Counted from the first letter of the stretch, positions 8,993 to 20,004 are shown. The stretch is 64,000 nt of DNA from Rhizobium sp. Q54 (GCA_945878875.1 CAMCUC010000010.1:1-64000), one strand, 5' to 3'. Program-made: numbers and translations. The notes: generated by a model not told the origin, from the letters alone.

Positions 8993-9253
8993 GGTTGATC
9001 GTCCTGTAAAAAATGGTGGCGGCGACTCAGACGATAACACAACGCCAAAGCGCGCCGCGCGATCCGTAGAATCTGCGCAAAACAAGGTTAAAACTCAAAT
9101 AACGCTGCTTGGGCGCAACTACTAGACACTGGTGCGCGATCTGGCAAGTACGGTGGCGCATTTTGGCAAGCGCCGACATCAAGGTGGATAACGCATATCG
9201 CTGCACCGGGTACAGAACAAGAACTTGCGACGACTCAGAGGCTCCTGTAACCG

Positions 9254-11512
9254 ATGGCCATGGGAAAAAACGTCACGCCGCCGCCCGGCGATTCCGGGCC
9301 AGCCGCCGAATCCGTCAGCCTGCGGGATGCGCTTGAAGAGCGCTATCTCGCCTATGCGTTGTCCACCATCATGGGCCGCGCTCTGCCGGACGCGCGCGAC
9401 GGCCTGAAGCCGGTGCACCGGCGCATTCTCTACGGCATGCAGATTTTGCGGCTTGACCCGGGCACGCCGTTCAAGAAGAGCGCCAAGATTGTTGGTGACG
9501 TGATGGGCTCGTTCCATCCCCATGGCGACCAGGCGATCTATGACGCTTTGGTGCGTCTCGCGCAGGATTTCTCCTCGCGCTATCCGCTGGTCGACGGGCA
9601 GGGAAACTTCGGCAATATCGACGGCGATTCGGCAGCCGCCTATCGCTACACCGAAGCGCGCATGACCGACGTCGCGCGCCTGCTGCTGGAGGGTATCGAC
9701 GAGGATTCGATCGACTTCCGCGAGAATTATTCCGGGGACCAGAAAGAGCCGATCGTTCTGCCCGCCGCCATTCCGCACCTTTTGGCCAATGGCTCACAAG
9801 GCATTGCGGTGGGTATGGCGACTTCGATTCCGCCCCATAACATCGCAGAGCTTTGCGACGCTGCGCTCTACATGGTGAGCAATCCGCGCGCCACGAGCGA
9901 GCAATTGATGGCCTTTGTGCAGGGGCCGGATTTCCCCACGGGGGGCATTATTGTCGATAGCCCCGAGCAGATCGCCGAGAGCTATCGTACCGGGCGCGGC
10001 TCGTTCCGCGTGCGCGCCCGCTGGGAGCGGGAGGAATCGGCGCGCGGCATGTGGGTCGTCGTCGTCACCGAGATTCCTTATGGCGTGCAAAAAAGCCGCC
10101 TGATCGAGAAGCTTGCCGAGCTGATCGACGACAAGAAGCTGCCGCTGGTGGCCGAAGTGCGCGACGAATCCGCCGAAGACGTGCGCGTGGTTCTGGAGCC
10201 GCGCAACCGCACGGTTGATCCCGCCACCATGATGGAATCTTTGTTCCGCCTGTCCGAGCTTGAAAGCCGCTTCCCGCTCAACATGAATGTGCTGGTGGAT
10301 GGCGTCGTGCCGCGCGTGCTGGCCTTGCACGAAGCGCTGCGCCAGTGGATCGATCATCGCCGCAACGTGCTTGTTCGTCGCTCGCGCTTTCGCCTGCGCC
10401 AGATCGAGCATCGGCTCGAAGTGCTGGTGGGCATGCTGGTCGTCTTCCTCAATCTTGATGAGGTGATCCGCATCATCCGCGACGAGGACGAGCCCAAAGA
10501 TGCTCTGATGACGCGCTTTGCGCTGACCGAAGTGCAGGCCAATTACATTCTCGACACGCGCCTGCGCTCGCTGCGTCGGCTTGAAGAGATGCAATTGCGC
10601 AAGGAGAACGAGGCGCTGGAAGCCGAGAAAGCCGGCATTGAGGAACTGCTGGGCGACGAGGCCAAACAGTGGAAAACGATCCAGCTGCAAATCCGCGACC
10701 TGAAGAAGAAGTTCTCACCCGAATCCAAAATCGGCAAGCGCCGCACTACGTTTGATCTGGCGCCGAACATGGCCGACGTTGATCTCACCGAGGCTATGAT
10801 CGAGCGCGAGCCCGTGACCGTGGTGCTGAGCCGCAAGGGCTGGATTCGCGCGCTGAAGGGCCATGTCGCAGACGTGTCCGGCGTGACCTTCAAGGGCGAC
10901 GACGAGCTGCTGATTTCGTTCTTTGCCGAAACGACGTCAAAGCTTTTGCTGATCGCCAGCAATGGGCGCGCATTCACGCTCGACGCCTCCAAACTGCCCG
11001 GCGGTCGCGGCTTTGGCGAGCCGCTGCGCGTGATGGTGGACGTGGAGGAGGGCGCCGACGTCTTCGCCGCTTTCCTCTACAAGCCGGGCGCTAAAATGTT
11101 CGTGGCCTCAAGCGACGGTCGAGGGTTCCTGGCGCCGCAGGACGAGATGATCGGCAACACCCGCAAGGGCAAGGGCCTGCTGACGCTGGATGCAGGCTCG
11201 CGCATGGCGACGATCATTCCCGCTGTCGGCGATCACGTCGCCATTATCGGCGAGAACCGCAAGCTGCTGGTGTTCCCGCTCGCCGAACTGCCCGAAATGG
11301 CGCGCGGCAAGGGCGTGCGCCTGCAACGCTACAAGGATGGCGGACTGGCCGATGCGCGTGTGTTCGCCATCGCGAGCGGCCTCACATGGCAGGACAGCGC
11401 CAACCGCACGTTTACGGTCGGCAAGCCGGAGCTGAACGAATGGATCGGCGCCCGCGCAGAGGCCGGACGCCTGCCGCCCAAGGGGTTTCCGAAGAACAAC
11501 AGGTTCGGGTGA
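9254..11512 (+). CDS. parC: DNA topoisomerase IV subunit A
   Basis: A 752-residue type IIA topoisomerase breakage-reunion subunit that decatenates daughter chromosomes together with Par[21 protein letters not shown] and [20 protein letters not shown] are conserved, and the catalytic tyrosine is Tyr132 in RYTEARM. The C-terminal beta-pinwheel is short and lacks a clear GyrA box, so ParC fits better than GyrA. The ATG at 9254 follows a 160-bp divergent spacer. parE is not in this window. Confidence 0.96.
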   Translation: MAMGKNVTPPPGDSGPAAESVSLRDALEERYLAYALSTIMGRALPDARDGLKPVHRRILYGMQILRLDPGTPFKKSAKIVGDVMGSFHPHGDQAIYDALVRLAQDFSSRYPLVDGQGNFGNIDGDSAAAYRYTEARMTDVARLLLEGIDEDSIDFRENYSGDQKEPIVLPAAIPHLLANGSQGIAVGMATSIPPHNIAELCDAALYMVSNPRATSEQLMAFVQGPDFPTGGIIVDSPEQIAESYRTGRGSFRVRARWEREESARGMWVVVVTEIPYGVQKSRLIEKLAELIDDKKLPLVAEVRDESAEDVRVVLEPRNRTVDPATMMESLFRLSELESRFPLNMNVLVDGVVPRVLALHEALRQWIDHRRNVLVRRSRFRLRQIEHRLEVLVGMLVVFLNLDEVIRIIRDEDEPKDALMTRFALTEVQANYILDTRLRSLRRLEEMQLRKENEALEAEKAGIEELLGDEAKQWKTIQLQIRDLKKKFSPESKIGKRRTTFDLAPNMADVDLTEAMIEREPVTVVLSRKGWIRALKGHVADVSGVTFKGDDELLISFFAETTSKLLLIASNGRAFTLDASKLPGGRGFGEPLRVMVDVEEGADVFAAFLYKPGAKMFVASSDGRGFLAPQDEMIGNTRKGKGLLTLDAGSRMATIIPAVGDHVAIIGENRKLLVFPLAELPEMARGKGVRLQRYKDGGLADARVFAIASGLTWQDSANRTFTVGKPELNEWIGARAEAGRLPPKGFPKNNRFG

Positions 11513-11518
11513 GTTCTT

Positions 11519-11630
11519 TGGACCGCGGGCTTCCAGCCCGCTCTTTGCGATGCTTCAACCTGCGCGCCCGTCCGCTCGTTATGCGCCCGATCCTGCCAGC
11601 GCCCCGTGCGGGCTGGAAGCCCGCGGTCCA
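11519..11630. repeat. Long inverted repeat, family A (23-bp perfect arms)
   Basis: Arms at 11519-11541 and 11608-11630 are exact reverse complements over 23 bases (starting TGGACCGCGGGCTTCC) with a 66-base spacer. Each arm is itself a small hairpin (GCGGGC/GCCCGC). It separates the convergent genes parC and bpt, and could act as a bidirectional terminator. A third exact copy of 22 bases lies at 37525-37546. Confidence 0.8.
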
Positions 11631-11644
11631 TAGAGCGCCCCACC

Positions 11645-12418
11645 CTAAGTGGCCTCCCGATCCACCCGCTCCCAGCCTTCCATGCCAAGCCGCTCCTGCG
11701 GCAGGTAGCGCGCCTTGTAGGCCATCTTGCGCGAGCCCTCGACCCAATAGCCCAGATACAAATACGGCAGGCCGAGGCGGCGGGCGCGCTCGATATGATC
11801 GAGAATCATGAACGTGCCCGGCGACCGCTCCGCATGTTCGTGATCGTAGAACGAATAGACCATCGACAGGCCGTCGGTGAGCACGTCGGTGAGGCATGCG
11901 GCGAGCAGTGGGCCGGCGCCACGACCGTTGATTGCGGTGTCAGGTCCGCGCCGGCGATATTCGACGAGGCGGGTTTCAACATGGCTGTCCTCAACCATCA
12001 TCGTGTAATCGAGCACGTTCATTTCGGCCATACCGCCAGCTGAATGGCGCGAATCGAGATAGCCGCGAAACAGCGAATATTGTTCGGACGTGGGACGTGC
12101 GGCCAGCGGCGCGCCGACAAGATCGTTGTTGGCCTCCAGCACGCGGCGCATGTTGCGCGTCAAGGTGAACTCACTGACCAGCACGCGCACGGACACGCAG
12201 GCGCGGCACTCTTCGCATGCCGGGCGATAGGCGATGGTCTGCGAGCGACGAAAACCGCTCTCGGTCAGCGCATCGTTAAGTGCAATTGCGCGCCGCCCAA
12301 CCAGATGCGTGAACACCTTGCGCTCCTCACGCCCAGGCAGATAGGGGCAGGGTGTGGGGGAGGTGAGGTAAAACTGCGGGCCGTCGCGGGGTTCGCTCGT
12401 CACGCTGGCCTTCTCCAT
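11645..12418 (-). CDS. bpt: Aspartate/glutamate leucyltransferase (N-degron pathway)
   Basis: A 257-residue member of the R-transferase superfamily. Bpt attaches leucine from Leu-tRNA to proteins with N-terminal Asp or Glu, marking them for ClpAP through ClpS. Family features are [24 protein letters not shown] at the N-terminus, the cysteine cluster [16 protein letters not shown], and [20 protein letters not shown] near the C-terminus. It is convergent with parC and upstream of the RDD gene on the same strand, a typical order in Hyphomicrobiales. Confidence 0.95.
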   Translation of the reverse strand: MEKASVTSEPRDGPQFYLTSPTPCPYLPGREERKVFTHLVGRRAIALNDALTESGFRRSQTIAYRPACEECRACVSVRVLVSEFTLTRNMRRVLEANNDLVGAPLAARPTSEQYSLFRGYLDSRHSAGGMAEMNVLDYTMMVEDSHVETRLVEYRRRGPDTAINGRGAGPLLAACLTDVLTDGLSMVYSFYDHEHAERSPGTFMILDHIERARRLGLPYLYLGYWVEGSRKMAYKARYLPQERLGMEGWERVDREAT

Positions 12419-12472
12419 TTTTGCAAACGCATGGAAGACTAGCGCCGCTCGCCGTTGAGGGAAAGCGTTTGA

Positions 12473-12937
12473 TTAATTGGCGCGGCGCGTGACGATGACG
12501 CCCGACAGCATGTCGTGCAGGCAGCGCTTGTTGCGCGAGACGAGCGTCACGATCAATACCAGCGGCGTGAGGATGGTCCAGCTCAGATAAAACAAAACCG
12601 CATGCACGGCGGCGTTGATGAAAGGCGTGCGCGAGCCGTCCATCAGCCGCATTTCAAGGTCCATCAACCGCATGCCCGGCGTGGCGCGGCGCCAGCCCGA
12701 AATTGCCAGCCCATTGTAAAGCAACGCCACCGCTGGATAGAGCACCGGGATCAGCAGCCACGTCAGGCCAAACGTCACGAGGCCCAGAAACGCCAGCGCC
12801 ACAAACAAAACGCCGACCAGCAGCGTAATGAAAATGAGATCGATCCCGATGGCGAAACTGCGCCGCGTCCGCACGCCCTCAAGCGCACGCGGGGGAAGGA
12901 CAAGATCGTTGGGCCGCTGAAAGGACATGTCGCTCAT
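12473..12937 (-). CDS. RDD family integral membrane protein
   Basis: 154 residues from the ATG at 12937; the frame is open upstream but that part has no membrane character and low coding quality. Hydrophobic segments lie at about 28-50, 55-75 and 105-130. The RDD domain signatures are the RRSFAIGIDLIF helix with Arg/Asp residues and GWRRATPGMRLMDLEMR. RDD proteins are proposed transporters or envelope proteins of unknown substrate. It lies between bpt and the divergent M50 protease. Confidence 0.88.
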   Translation of the reverse strand: MSDMSFQRPNDLVLPPRALEGVRTRRSFAIGIDLIFITLLVGVLFVALAFLGLVTFGLTWLLIPVLYPAVALLYNGLAISGWRRATPGMRLMDLEMRLMDGSRTPFINAAVHAVLFYLSWTILTPLVLIVTLVSRNKRCLHDMLSGVIVTRRAN

Positions 12938-13054
12938 AACTGCAATGTGGGGGGAGAATTGCGCAGCGGCAAGGGGCTTTGTGAAGGGCTTTGTGAGTCT
13001 TGACTTGTTCCGCGCCCCAACGGTCCCCACATAATCATGAGCAAAGGAGAGATC

Positions 13055-14179
13055 ATGCCCTGGTCGATCACTGTTGGACGAATCGCTGGCACGGCGGTGC
13101 GCATTCACGTCACGTTTCTGCTGCTGCTGGCCTGGATCGGCTGGGCTTCGTGGCGCACCGGCGGAAGCGATGCTGCGGTGGGCGGAATTGCTTTCATCCT
13201 GCTGCTGTTTGGCTGCGTGCTGGCGCATGAATTTGGTCATATTCTCATGGCGCGGCGCTATGGCATCGCCACGCCCGACGTGACGCTTCTACCCATTGGC
13301 GGCGTCGCGATGCTGGAGCGCATGCCCGATAAACCGCGCGAGCAATTGATGGTGGCGTTGGCGGGGCCGGCGGTGAACGTTGTGATTGCGGCTGTGCTTC
13401 TGCTGTTTCTTGGAGCTAGCGCAGATTCGGCCAAGGTAAGCGAGGGCGTAGGCCAGCTGCATGATCCAAACGTCAGTCTCGTTGAGCGGCTGGCAAGCGC
13501 AAACATTTTCCTGGTCGTATTCAATCTTATTCCCGCCTTTCCCATGGATGGCGGGCGGGTGCTGAACGCTCTGCTGGCCATGCGCATGGACAAGAGCCGC
13601 GCCATGGCTATCGCCGCGCGCACGGGGCAGGTCATGGCGCTGCTGTTTGGCTTCGTCGGTCTCGTGTGGGGCAATCCGGTGCTCGTGCTGATCGCGGTGT
13701 TCGTCTACATCGCCGCTGCGGCGGAAGCTGAATCAAGCGGGCTGGAGGATGTCACCAGGACTCTTTTCGTGTCAGACGCGATGGAGACGCGCTTTGCGGT
13801 CGCGCCCATCGACGCCACGCTGGCGGACGCGGTGGATATCTTGCTGGCGACGCCGCAGCATGAGTTTCCTATCGTCGACGCGTTTGGAAAATCGGCTGGC
13901 CTGCTGACGCGCGACGGGCTGATAAAAGCCTTGCGCGAATCTGGCCCGATGGCGCCGGTGACGGAAGCTTTGCAAGCGCCCGCCCCTAGCGTGCGCCGCA
14001 GCGACAAGCTCCATGTCGCGCTGAAGGAGATGAACCGCACCCGTGCGCCCGCCATCAGCGTGGTGGACGAAGCGGGCGTGGTGGTGGGGCTGCTTACGAT
14101 GCAAAACATCGCAGAAATGATGATGGTGCGGGCCGCCCAGCCCGACTGGAAATTCCGCCGCTCAGGTGCGTGGGGTTAA
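13055..14179 (+). CDS. Site-2-type intramembrane metalloprotease with two CBS domains
   Basis: 374 residues from the ATG at 13055, chosen because AAGGAGA lies 6 bases upstream; an ATG 18 bases earlier has no such site. The M50 zinc motif is H58EFGH62 in a membrane helix, and the third ligand region is NLIPAFPMDGGRVLNALL. About five hydrophobic segments span 10-215. Two CBS modules (about 245-365; SDAMETRFAVAPIDATLADAV, VGLLTMQNIAEMM) probably sense adenine nucleotides. It resembles SpoIVFB-like rhomboid-independent S2P group III. The substrate is unknown; an anti-sigma factor or another membrane protein is possible. Confidence 0.93.
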   Translation: MPWSITVGRIAGTAVRIHVTFLLLLAWIGWASWRTGGSDAAVGGIAFILLLFGCVLAHEFGHILMARRYGIATPDVTLLPIGGVAMLERMPDKPREQLMVALAGPAVNVVIAAVLLLFLGASADSAKVSEGVGQLHDPNVSLVERLASANIFLVVFNLIPAFPMDGGRVLNALLAMRMDKSRAMAIAARTGQVMALLFGFVGLVWGNPVLVLIAVFVYIAAAAEAESSGLEDVTRTLFVSDAMETRFAVAPIDATLADAVDILLATPQHEFPIVDAFGKSAGLLTRDGLIKALRESGPMAPVTEALQAPAPSVRRSDKLHVALKEMNRTRAPAISVVDEAGVVVGLLTMQNIAEMMMVRAAQPDWKFRRSGAWG

Positions 14180-14187
14180 GGAGGGGG

Positions 14188-14262
14188 CTGGACCGCGCGC
14201 GGTCTAGCGCTCTCTTGTCTGGCGCCGAAAGCAAGATTCGCCCGGGGCCGGGCGCGGTTCAA
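14188..14262. repeat. Palindromic repeats related to family A
   Basis: Contains GGACCGCGCGCGGTCT (near-perfect hairpin) and CGCCCGGGGCCGGGCG a little further on. It lies between convergent genes (M50 protease and hemB) and could terminate both. Confidence 0.55.
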
Positions 14263-14269
14263 AACGCCC

Positions 14270-15364
<1,095 letters not shown>

Positions 15365-15384
15365 CTAACCCCAAAGGCATGCGC

Positions 15385-15828
15385 ATGGATTATGGCGAGG
15401 CTGACAAGCCCGATACGGAAGTCATTCTGGTAGGCGGGGAGGTAGCCCGGCGGCGTCGCGCGGCGTCGCGCTGGGGCATGCTGCTTGTCGTTTTCATGCG
15501 GGCGATGGCGGTGATCTGGATGTTCTTTGGTCTCGCCCAGTGGAAAGCGATCCTGTGGCCCGGCGCTGCGCCGTTCGACTCGTTGCCCGGCGAGGCGGCT
15601 GTGGCCATCGCGATTTTCGCCGTCGCCGATCTGCTGGCCGCCGTAGGCCTCTGGCTGGCCGCGCCATGGGGCGGCGCGCTCTGGCTCGCAACGGCCGCAG
15701 GCGAGGCCCTCGTCAGCATTCTTATGCCCGCCTGGTTTCCGGGCGGAATGCTTACCCTGATCGTTTATGCGCCGCTGATCGCGATTTACTTCGGCATAAG
15801 CTGGATGGCGAGACGGGAGAGGCAGTAG
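15385..15828 (+). CDS. DUF6163-type small integral membrane protein
   Basis: About 147 residues from the ATG at 15385 (AAGG with a 7-base gap), with another in-frame ATG at 15379. It has a charged N-terminus and four hydrophobic helices: about 27-49, 63-86, 88-108 and 116-136. The sequence and its place between hemB and ldtR fit a Hyphomicrobiales family of unknown function that I recall as DUF6163; that name is from memory. Divergent from hemB with a 104-bp spacer. Confidence 0.78.
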   Translation: MDYGEADKPDTEVILVGGEVARRRRAASRWGMLLVVFMRAMAVIWMFFGLAQWKAILWPGAAPFDSLPGEAAVAIAIFAVADLLAAVGLWLAAPWGGALWLATAAGEALVSILMPAWFPGGMLTLIVYAPLIAIYFGISWMARRERQ

Positions 15829-15852
15829 GCAGTCATCCGTCACGCTTCGCGC

Positions 15853-15884
15853 GCCACCTTCTCCCGCAGGCGGGAGACGGTGGC
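15853..15884. repeat. Near-perfect palindrome (CTCCCGC hairpin)
   Basis: GCCACC...CTCCCGC-AGG-CGGGAG...GGTGGC folds into one stem just after the DUF6163 gene. A related hairpin is at 34927. No U-tract, so a repeat rather than a certain terminator. Confidence 0.55.
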
Positions 15885-15982
15885 GTTTGCATCAGCAAAC
15901 TTAGGATGAGGGGTTCTTCTACTGCCTGCCACCTCTCTCCCCCCATTCCATTTTCATTAACATAAACAATGCCCTGTTCACG

Positions 15983-16010
15983 TTCGATTCACCTTCGAAA
16001 GTAAATCGAA
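15983..16010. promoter_or_regulatory. 28-bp palindrome, candidate LdtR operator
   Basis: Outer arms TTCGATT and AATCGAA flank a central TTCGAA. 24 of 28 positions match the reverse complement. It lies about 105 bases upstream of the ldtR ATG in an AT-rich stretch, as expected for a MarR-family self-regulatory site. Binding is inferred from position and symmetry only. Confidence 0.5.
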
Positions 16011-16114
16011 GATTCATCTTGTTATTTAAACTGGCCTTTATCCGTGCCCGCTAAGTTCGTTTCATACACGGCCAATCAGAGCCGAAGCGCAGCAGGATCG
16101 AACGGGGTAGCAAG

Positions 16115-16639
16115 ATGAACACGATGATGAAGATGGACCTTTCCAAGTCTCGTACTGAAGCCCGCACGGATCGCGTTCAGGGCGTTCGCCCGGCCTATCT
16201 TGAGGCTCTGACGCTGGTTGAGCGTTTGCATCGCTGTCTGCTCGATGTGGTCAAGGACGAGTTCGATCGCCGGGGGGCGACCGACCTCAACGCGGTTCAG
16301 GCTTTGTTGATCTATAACATCGGCGACAGCGAGCTGACGGCGGGCGAATTGCGTACCCGGGGTTATTATCTGGGCTCGAACGTGTCCTACAACGTCAAGA
16401 AACTGGTCGAGATGGGCTATCTCCATCACGCCCGCTCGCGCGTTGACCGTCGCTCGGTGCGCATCAGCCTGACCGAGAAGGGCCGCGAGATTCATGACGT
16501 CGTGAGCGGCCTCTACGAGAAGCACGTGTCCACGGTCGAGCAGATCGGCGGCATCGGTCAGGATGATTTCACCAATATGAACCAGTCGCTGGCGCGCCTT
16601 GAGCGTTTCTGGACCGACCAGATCCGCTATCGTCTGTAA
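16115..16639 (+). CDS. ldtR: MarR-type winged-helix regulator LdtR
   Basis: A 174-residue MarR-family protein. The winged helix includes LNAVQALLIYNIGDSELTAGELRTRGYYLGSNVSYNVKKLVEMGYL and the wing ARSRVDRRSVRISLTEKG. The N- and C-terminal helices (YLEALTLVERLHRCLLDVVKDEF; SLARLERFWTDQIRYRL) form the dimer interface. In Liberibacter and Sinorhizobium LdtR activates the neighbouring L,D-transpeptidase gene ldtP and affects osmotic stress tolerance. Here a transpeptidase gene lies 293 bp downstream, as in those genomes. A terminator follows, so ldtP has its own promoter. Confidence 0.9.
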   Translation: MNTMMKMDLSKSRTEARTDRVQGVRPAYLEALTLVERLHRCLLDVVKDEFDRRGATDLNAVQALLIYNIGDSELTAGELRTRGYYLGSNVSYNVKKLVEMGYLHHARSRVDRRSVRISLTEKGREIHDVVSGLYEKHVSTVEQIGGIGQDDFTNMNQSLARLERFWTDQIRYRL

Positions 16640-16663
16640 GGGGTTGGAGCTGAACTTGCTGCG

Positions 16664-16690
16664 AAAGGGCGCCGGGGGGCGCCCTTTTTG
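16664..16690 (+). terminator. Rho-independent terminator of ldtR
   Basis: AAAGGGCGCC, a short G loop, GGCGCCC and then TTTTTG. Strong GC stem with U-run directly after the ldtR stop. Confidence 0.9.
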
Positions 16691-16932
16691 TTTTGGCGCG
16701 CCGCCCAAAACGGGGGCTTCAGACCTTGGCCGCCACAAAATAGCCCCGGTGTTCGTTCCTTTTTAACCACTAACATGGTACCCAAAACAACAATTCCCTT
16801 GGCTCCGGCGATTTGGCGGCGAGGGGCAGGCGGTGTTTCAGTACAGGTTTTTAAGTCTTTGCGTCACCTGTGCCGGCAGGGCGTGGGCTTATATCAATCT
16901 AACTGGCGCGGCCGAACACACTGGAGCTGATC

Positions 16933-18234
16933 GTGACGAACGAGCTGAAGCAGATCTCCCGCAGAACTTTCGCCCGCAGCCTCGCGCTTGGCCTTGGCAG
17001 CGCTTATGCCGCGCCCGCGCTTGCAAATGAAGGTTTTTTTGGCAATCAGGCTGAATGGACGCAGCGCTTTGATGCTGACGGGCGCCTTGGCGTGCCGCGT
17101 GCGCTGACGCCGCTGCTGTCGCCCCAGAGCGTGGCCGCCACCGAGCAGGCCGTTGAGAAATACCGGCTTATGGCCAGTCGCGGCGGCTGGGGGACGGTCC
17201 CCGCCGGGCAGACTTTGAAACTGGGATTGCGCTCGCCCGCCGTCGTCGCCCTGCGCCAGCGCCTGATTTACTCGGGCGATCTGGATGCAGCCGCTGATTC
17301 GTCGCAGGTGTTCGATTCGTTCGTGGAAGCTGGCGTGCGCCGTTTCCAGACGCGTCATGGCATCAGCGGCACCGGCATCGTCGCCAAGCAGACGTGTCAG
17401 GCGCTGAACGTGCCGGTCGCCGAGCGCCTGCGTCAGCTTGAGGTTAATCTGGTGCGCCTGCGCGCCTTCTCGGGCAATCTTGGCCATCGTCATGTGACGC
17501 TGAACATCGCCGCCGCTGCGATTGAGACGGTGGAGGGCGGGCAGATCGCGACCCACCACACGGCTGGCGTCGGCAAGATCGACCGTCAGTCGCCCGTAAT
17601 GCAGGCGCGCGCCACCAGCGTGAACTTCAACCCCTTCTGGACCGTGCCCGCCTCGATCATCCGCAAGGATCTGATCCCCAAGATGCAGCAGGATCCGACC
17701 TATCTGACGGAAAACAAGATCCGCATCTACAATCGCGCCGGTCAGGAAATTCCGCCCGCACAGGTCAACTGGAACTCGATGGAGGCCACCAATTACCTGT
17801 TTCGCCAGGACCCCGGCGGCGACGTGAATTCGCTTGGATTCGTACGCATCGACATCGCCAACCCGCATGGCGTGTACATGCACGACACGCCTGCCAAGGG
17901 CATTTTTGGCGATGATTACCGCTTTGTGTCCTCGGGCTGCGTGCGCGTTCAGAATGTGCGCGATTATGTGGCATGGCTGCTGAAGGACCAGCCCGGCTGG
18001 GATCGCGACAAGATTGACGAGACGATTCGCGGCGGCCAGCGTGTGGACGTGCGAATTACACCTGCGGTGAACGTCTATTGGGTCTACGTGACCGCTTGGG
18101 CGGGGGACGATATCGTGCAATTCCGCGAAGACATCTACCGCAGGGACGGTTTCGGCGCCGGAGCTCTGGCCGACGCCTCGTCCGCACGTGGCGGCGCCTC
18201 AGCTGACGACGATCTGCTGCCGCCGCTGCGGTAG
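16933..18234 (+). CDS. ldtP: L,D-transpeptidase (YkuD family) with peptidoglycan-binding domain
   Basis: A 433-residue exported enzyme that makes 3-3 cross-links in peptidoglycan or anchors proteins to it. The N-terminus has RRTFARSLALGLGSAYAAPALA, a Tat-like signal (RRTF), cut near residue 32. A PG_binding_1 domain lies at about 95-155 (PAVVALRQRLIYSGDL...VRRFQTRHGISGTG). The YkuD domain is at about 185-360 with catalytic His317 (MHDTP) and Cys336 (SSGCVRV). The start is GTG at 16933 with GGAG 6-7 bases upstream. LdtR is the expected regulator. Confidence 0.93.
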   Translation: MTNELKQISRRTFARSLALGLGSAYAAPALANEGFFGNQAEWTQRFDADGRLGVPRALTPLLSPQSVAATEQAVEKYRLMASRGGWGTVPAGQTLKLGLRSPAVVALRQRLIYSGDLDAAADSSQVFDSFVEAGVRRFQTRHGISGTGIVAKQTCQALNVPVAERLRQLEVNLVRLRAFSGNLGHRHVTLNIAAAAIETVEGGQIATHHTAGVGKIDRQSPVMQARATSVNFNPFWTVPASIIRKDLIPKMQQDPTYLTENKIRIYNRAGQEIPPAQVNWNSMEATNYLFRQDPGGDVNSLGFVRIDIANPHGVYMHDTPAKGIFGDDYRFVSSGCVRVQNVRDYVAWLLKDQPGWDRDKIDETIRGGQRVDVRITPAVNVYWVYVTAWAGDDIVQFREDIYRRDGFGAGALADASSARGGASADDDLLPPLR

Positions 18235-18240
18235 GGTTTC

Positions 18241-18272
18241 AAAATGGCCGGGTTTGTCCCGGCCATTTTTTG
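18241..18272 (+). terminator. Rho-independent terminator of ldtP
   Basis: AATGGCCGGG, a short loop, CCCGGCCATT and a T6 run, directly after the stop codon. Confidence 0.92.
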
Positions 18273-18316
18273 TTGCCTCGGCCTTGCCCGCAGCTGCGCA
18301 CGCCATTTTCCAAGGG

Positions 18317-18400
18317 CGTCATGGCGGCGAAAGCCGCCATCCACGACAGGCTGCGAGCGCGTAGCCTATCGTGGGTCCCGGCCTTCGCCGGGATGACGCG
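18317..18400 (+). repeat. Dispersed palindromic repeat family B, copy 2
   Basis: Starts CGTCATGGCGGCGAAAGCC and ends CCGGGATGACG, with an inner hairpin formed by CCACGA and TCGTGG. Closely similar to the copy at 1789-1870. It lies in the 318-bp gap between ldtP and glyA; the rest of that gap should hold the glyA promoter. Confidence 0.78.
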
Positions 18401-18552
18401 GAGGCCACCTGCGACGATGCGCCCAGCCCGGATCCTGCTTGATATCTCTCCCTCCGGTCCATTTTTCTGGACGCAGCCGCTCCCACGCTCTATGTCCAGT
18501 TCCGGTTTCCGACCGCGAATCCGTGCGCCCAGAGCCGTACACAGGGACCGTC

Positions 18553-19854
18553 ATGAGCCAGTCAGCAGCAGCCGCTAACGCGGTCCAGAATTCCTTCTTC
18601 TCCGCCAGTCTTGCGGAGGCCGATCCGCAGATCGCCCGCTCCATCGAGCTTGAGCTTGGTCGCCAGCGCGACGAGATCGAGCTGATCGCGTCCGAAAATA
18701 TCGTCTCCCGCGCCGTGCTCGAAGCGCAGGGTTCGGTGATGACGAACAAATATGCGGAGGGCTACCCGGGCCGTCGCTATTATGGCGGGTGCCAATTCGT
18801 CGATATCGCCGAAAACCTCGCGATTGAGCGCGTGACGCAGCTGTTTGGCTGCAAATTCGCCAATGTGCAGCCCAATTCCGGCAGCCAGGCCAATCAGGCG
18901 GTTTTCCTCGCGCTGTTGCAGCCCGGCGACGTGTTCATGGGCCTCGATCTGGCCGCTGGCGGCCATCTCACCCACGGTTCGCCCGTCAACATGTCGGGCA
19001 AATGGTTCAAGCCGGTTTCCTACGGCGTGGACGAGAAGACCCACATCATCGACATGGACGTGGTCGAGGCCGCCGCCCACGCGCACAAGCCCAAGCTCAT
19101 CATCGCTGGCGGCTCCGCCTATTCGCGCCATTGGGATTTCGCCCGCTTCCGCGCCATCGCCGACGCGGTGGGCGCCTATCTGCTTGTTGATATGGCGCAT
19201 TTCTCCGGCCTTGTGGCTGGCGGCGCGCATCCCTCGCCATTCCCGCACGCCCATGTGGTGACGACGACGACGCACAAAACTTTGCGCGGCCCGCGCGGCG
19301 GCCTCATCCTCACCAATGAGGAAGATCTGGCCAAGAAGCTCAACTCGGCGATTTTCCCCGGCCTGCAGGGGGGGCCGCTGATGCATGTCATCGCCGCAAA
19401 GGCGGTGGCGTTCGGCGAGGCGCTGCGTCCTGATTTCAAGATTTACGCCCAGCAGGTTGTTGATAACGCGCGCGCTCTGGCAGGCTCGTTGACCGCGCGC
19501 GGCTATGACCTTGTGACCGGCGGTACCGACAACCATCTGATGCTGGTTGATCTGCGCTCCAAGAAGCTCACCGGCAAAGCGGCGGAAGCAGCAATGGGCC
19601 GCGCCCACATCACCTGCAACAAGAACGGCATTCCGTTCGATCCTGAAAAGCCGTTCGTCACTTCGGGCGTGCGGCTTGGCACGCCGGCTGCGACGTCGCG
19701 CGGATTTGGAATCGCTGAATTCCAGCACGTGGGCGAGTTGATCGCCGATACGCTGGACGGGCTGGCCGCAAACGGCGAGACTGGCAACATCGCAGTGGAG
19801 GCCGCCGTGAAAGCGCGCGTTTCTGCGCTGACGGGACGCTTCCCGATCTATTGA
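18553..19854 (+). CDS. glyA: Serine hydroxymethyltransferase
   Basis: A 433-residue pyridoxal-phosphate enzyme that interconverts serine and glycine with tetrahydrofolate, the main one-carbon supply. The frame is open further upstream, but the ATG at 18553 gives the normal family length. [31 protein letters not shown], the PLP lysine Lys242 in [14 protein letters not shown], and HLMLVDL are family signatures. A hairpin with a T-rich tail follows. FolD (49840) in this window acts on the methylene-THF it makes. Confidence 0.97.
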   Translation: MSQSAAAANAVQNSFFSASLAEADPQIARSIELELGRQRDEIELIASENIVSRAVLEAQGSVMTNKYAEGYPGRRYYGGCQFVDIAENLAIERVTQLFGCKFANVQPNSGSQANQAVFLALLQPGDVFMGLDLAAGGHLTHGSPVNMSGKWFKPVSYGVDEKTHIIDMDVVEAAAHAHKPKLIIAGGSAYSRHWDFARFRAIADAVGAYLLVDMAHFSGLVAGGAHPSPFPHAHVVTTTTHKTLRGPRGGLILTNEEDLAKKLNSAIFPGLQGGPLMHVIAAKAVAFGEALRPDFKIYAQQVVDNARALAGSLTARGYDLVTGGTDNHLMLVDLRSKKLTGKAAEAAMGRAHITCNKNGIPFDPEKPFVTSGVRLGTPAATSRGFGIAEFQHVGELIADTLDGLAANGETGNIAVEAAVKARVSALTGRFPIY

Positions 19855-19860
19855 GCGTGA

Positions 19861-19888
19861 AAAGGCGGGATAGTTTTCCCGCCCTTTC
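19861..19888 (+). terminator. Terminator of glyA
   Basis: AAAGGCGGGA and TCCCGCCCTTT form a stem just after the glyA stop; the tail is TTTCCCTT, so moderately strong. Confidence 0.7.
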
Positions 19889-20004
19889 CCTTATCCGCTT
19901 GCCCGCCGCTTTTTGAGGAGCCATCCTCCGGGCTTCTGAATGCGTCGAGCGACGCCAACAACAATCGCCGGGTGAGTTCCGACCCGGCATGGAAACGCGA
20001 GCCC

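Noticed and set aside
12938-13240. Upstream extension of the RDD gene frame
   Set aside because: The extension is rich in Gln, Ser and Arg, overlaps the start region of the divergent protease gene and has no membrane character, so the ATG at 12937 was chosen.
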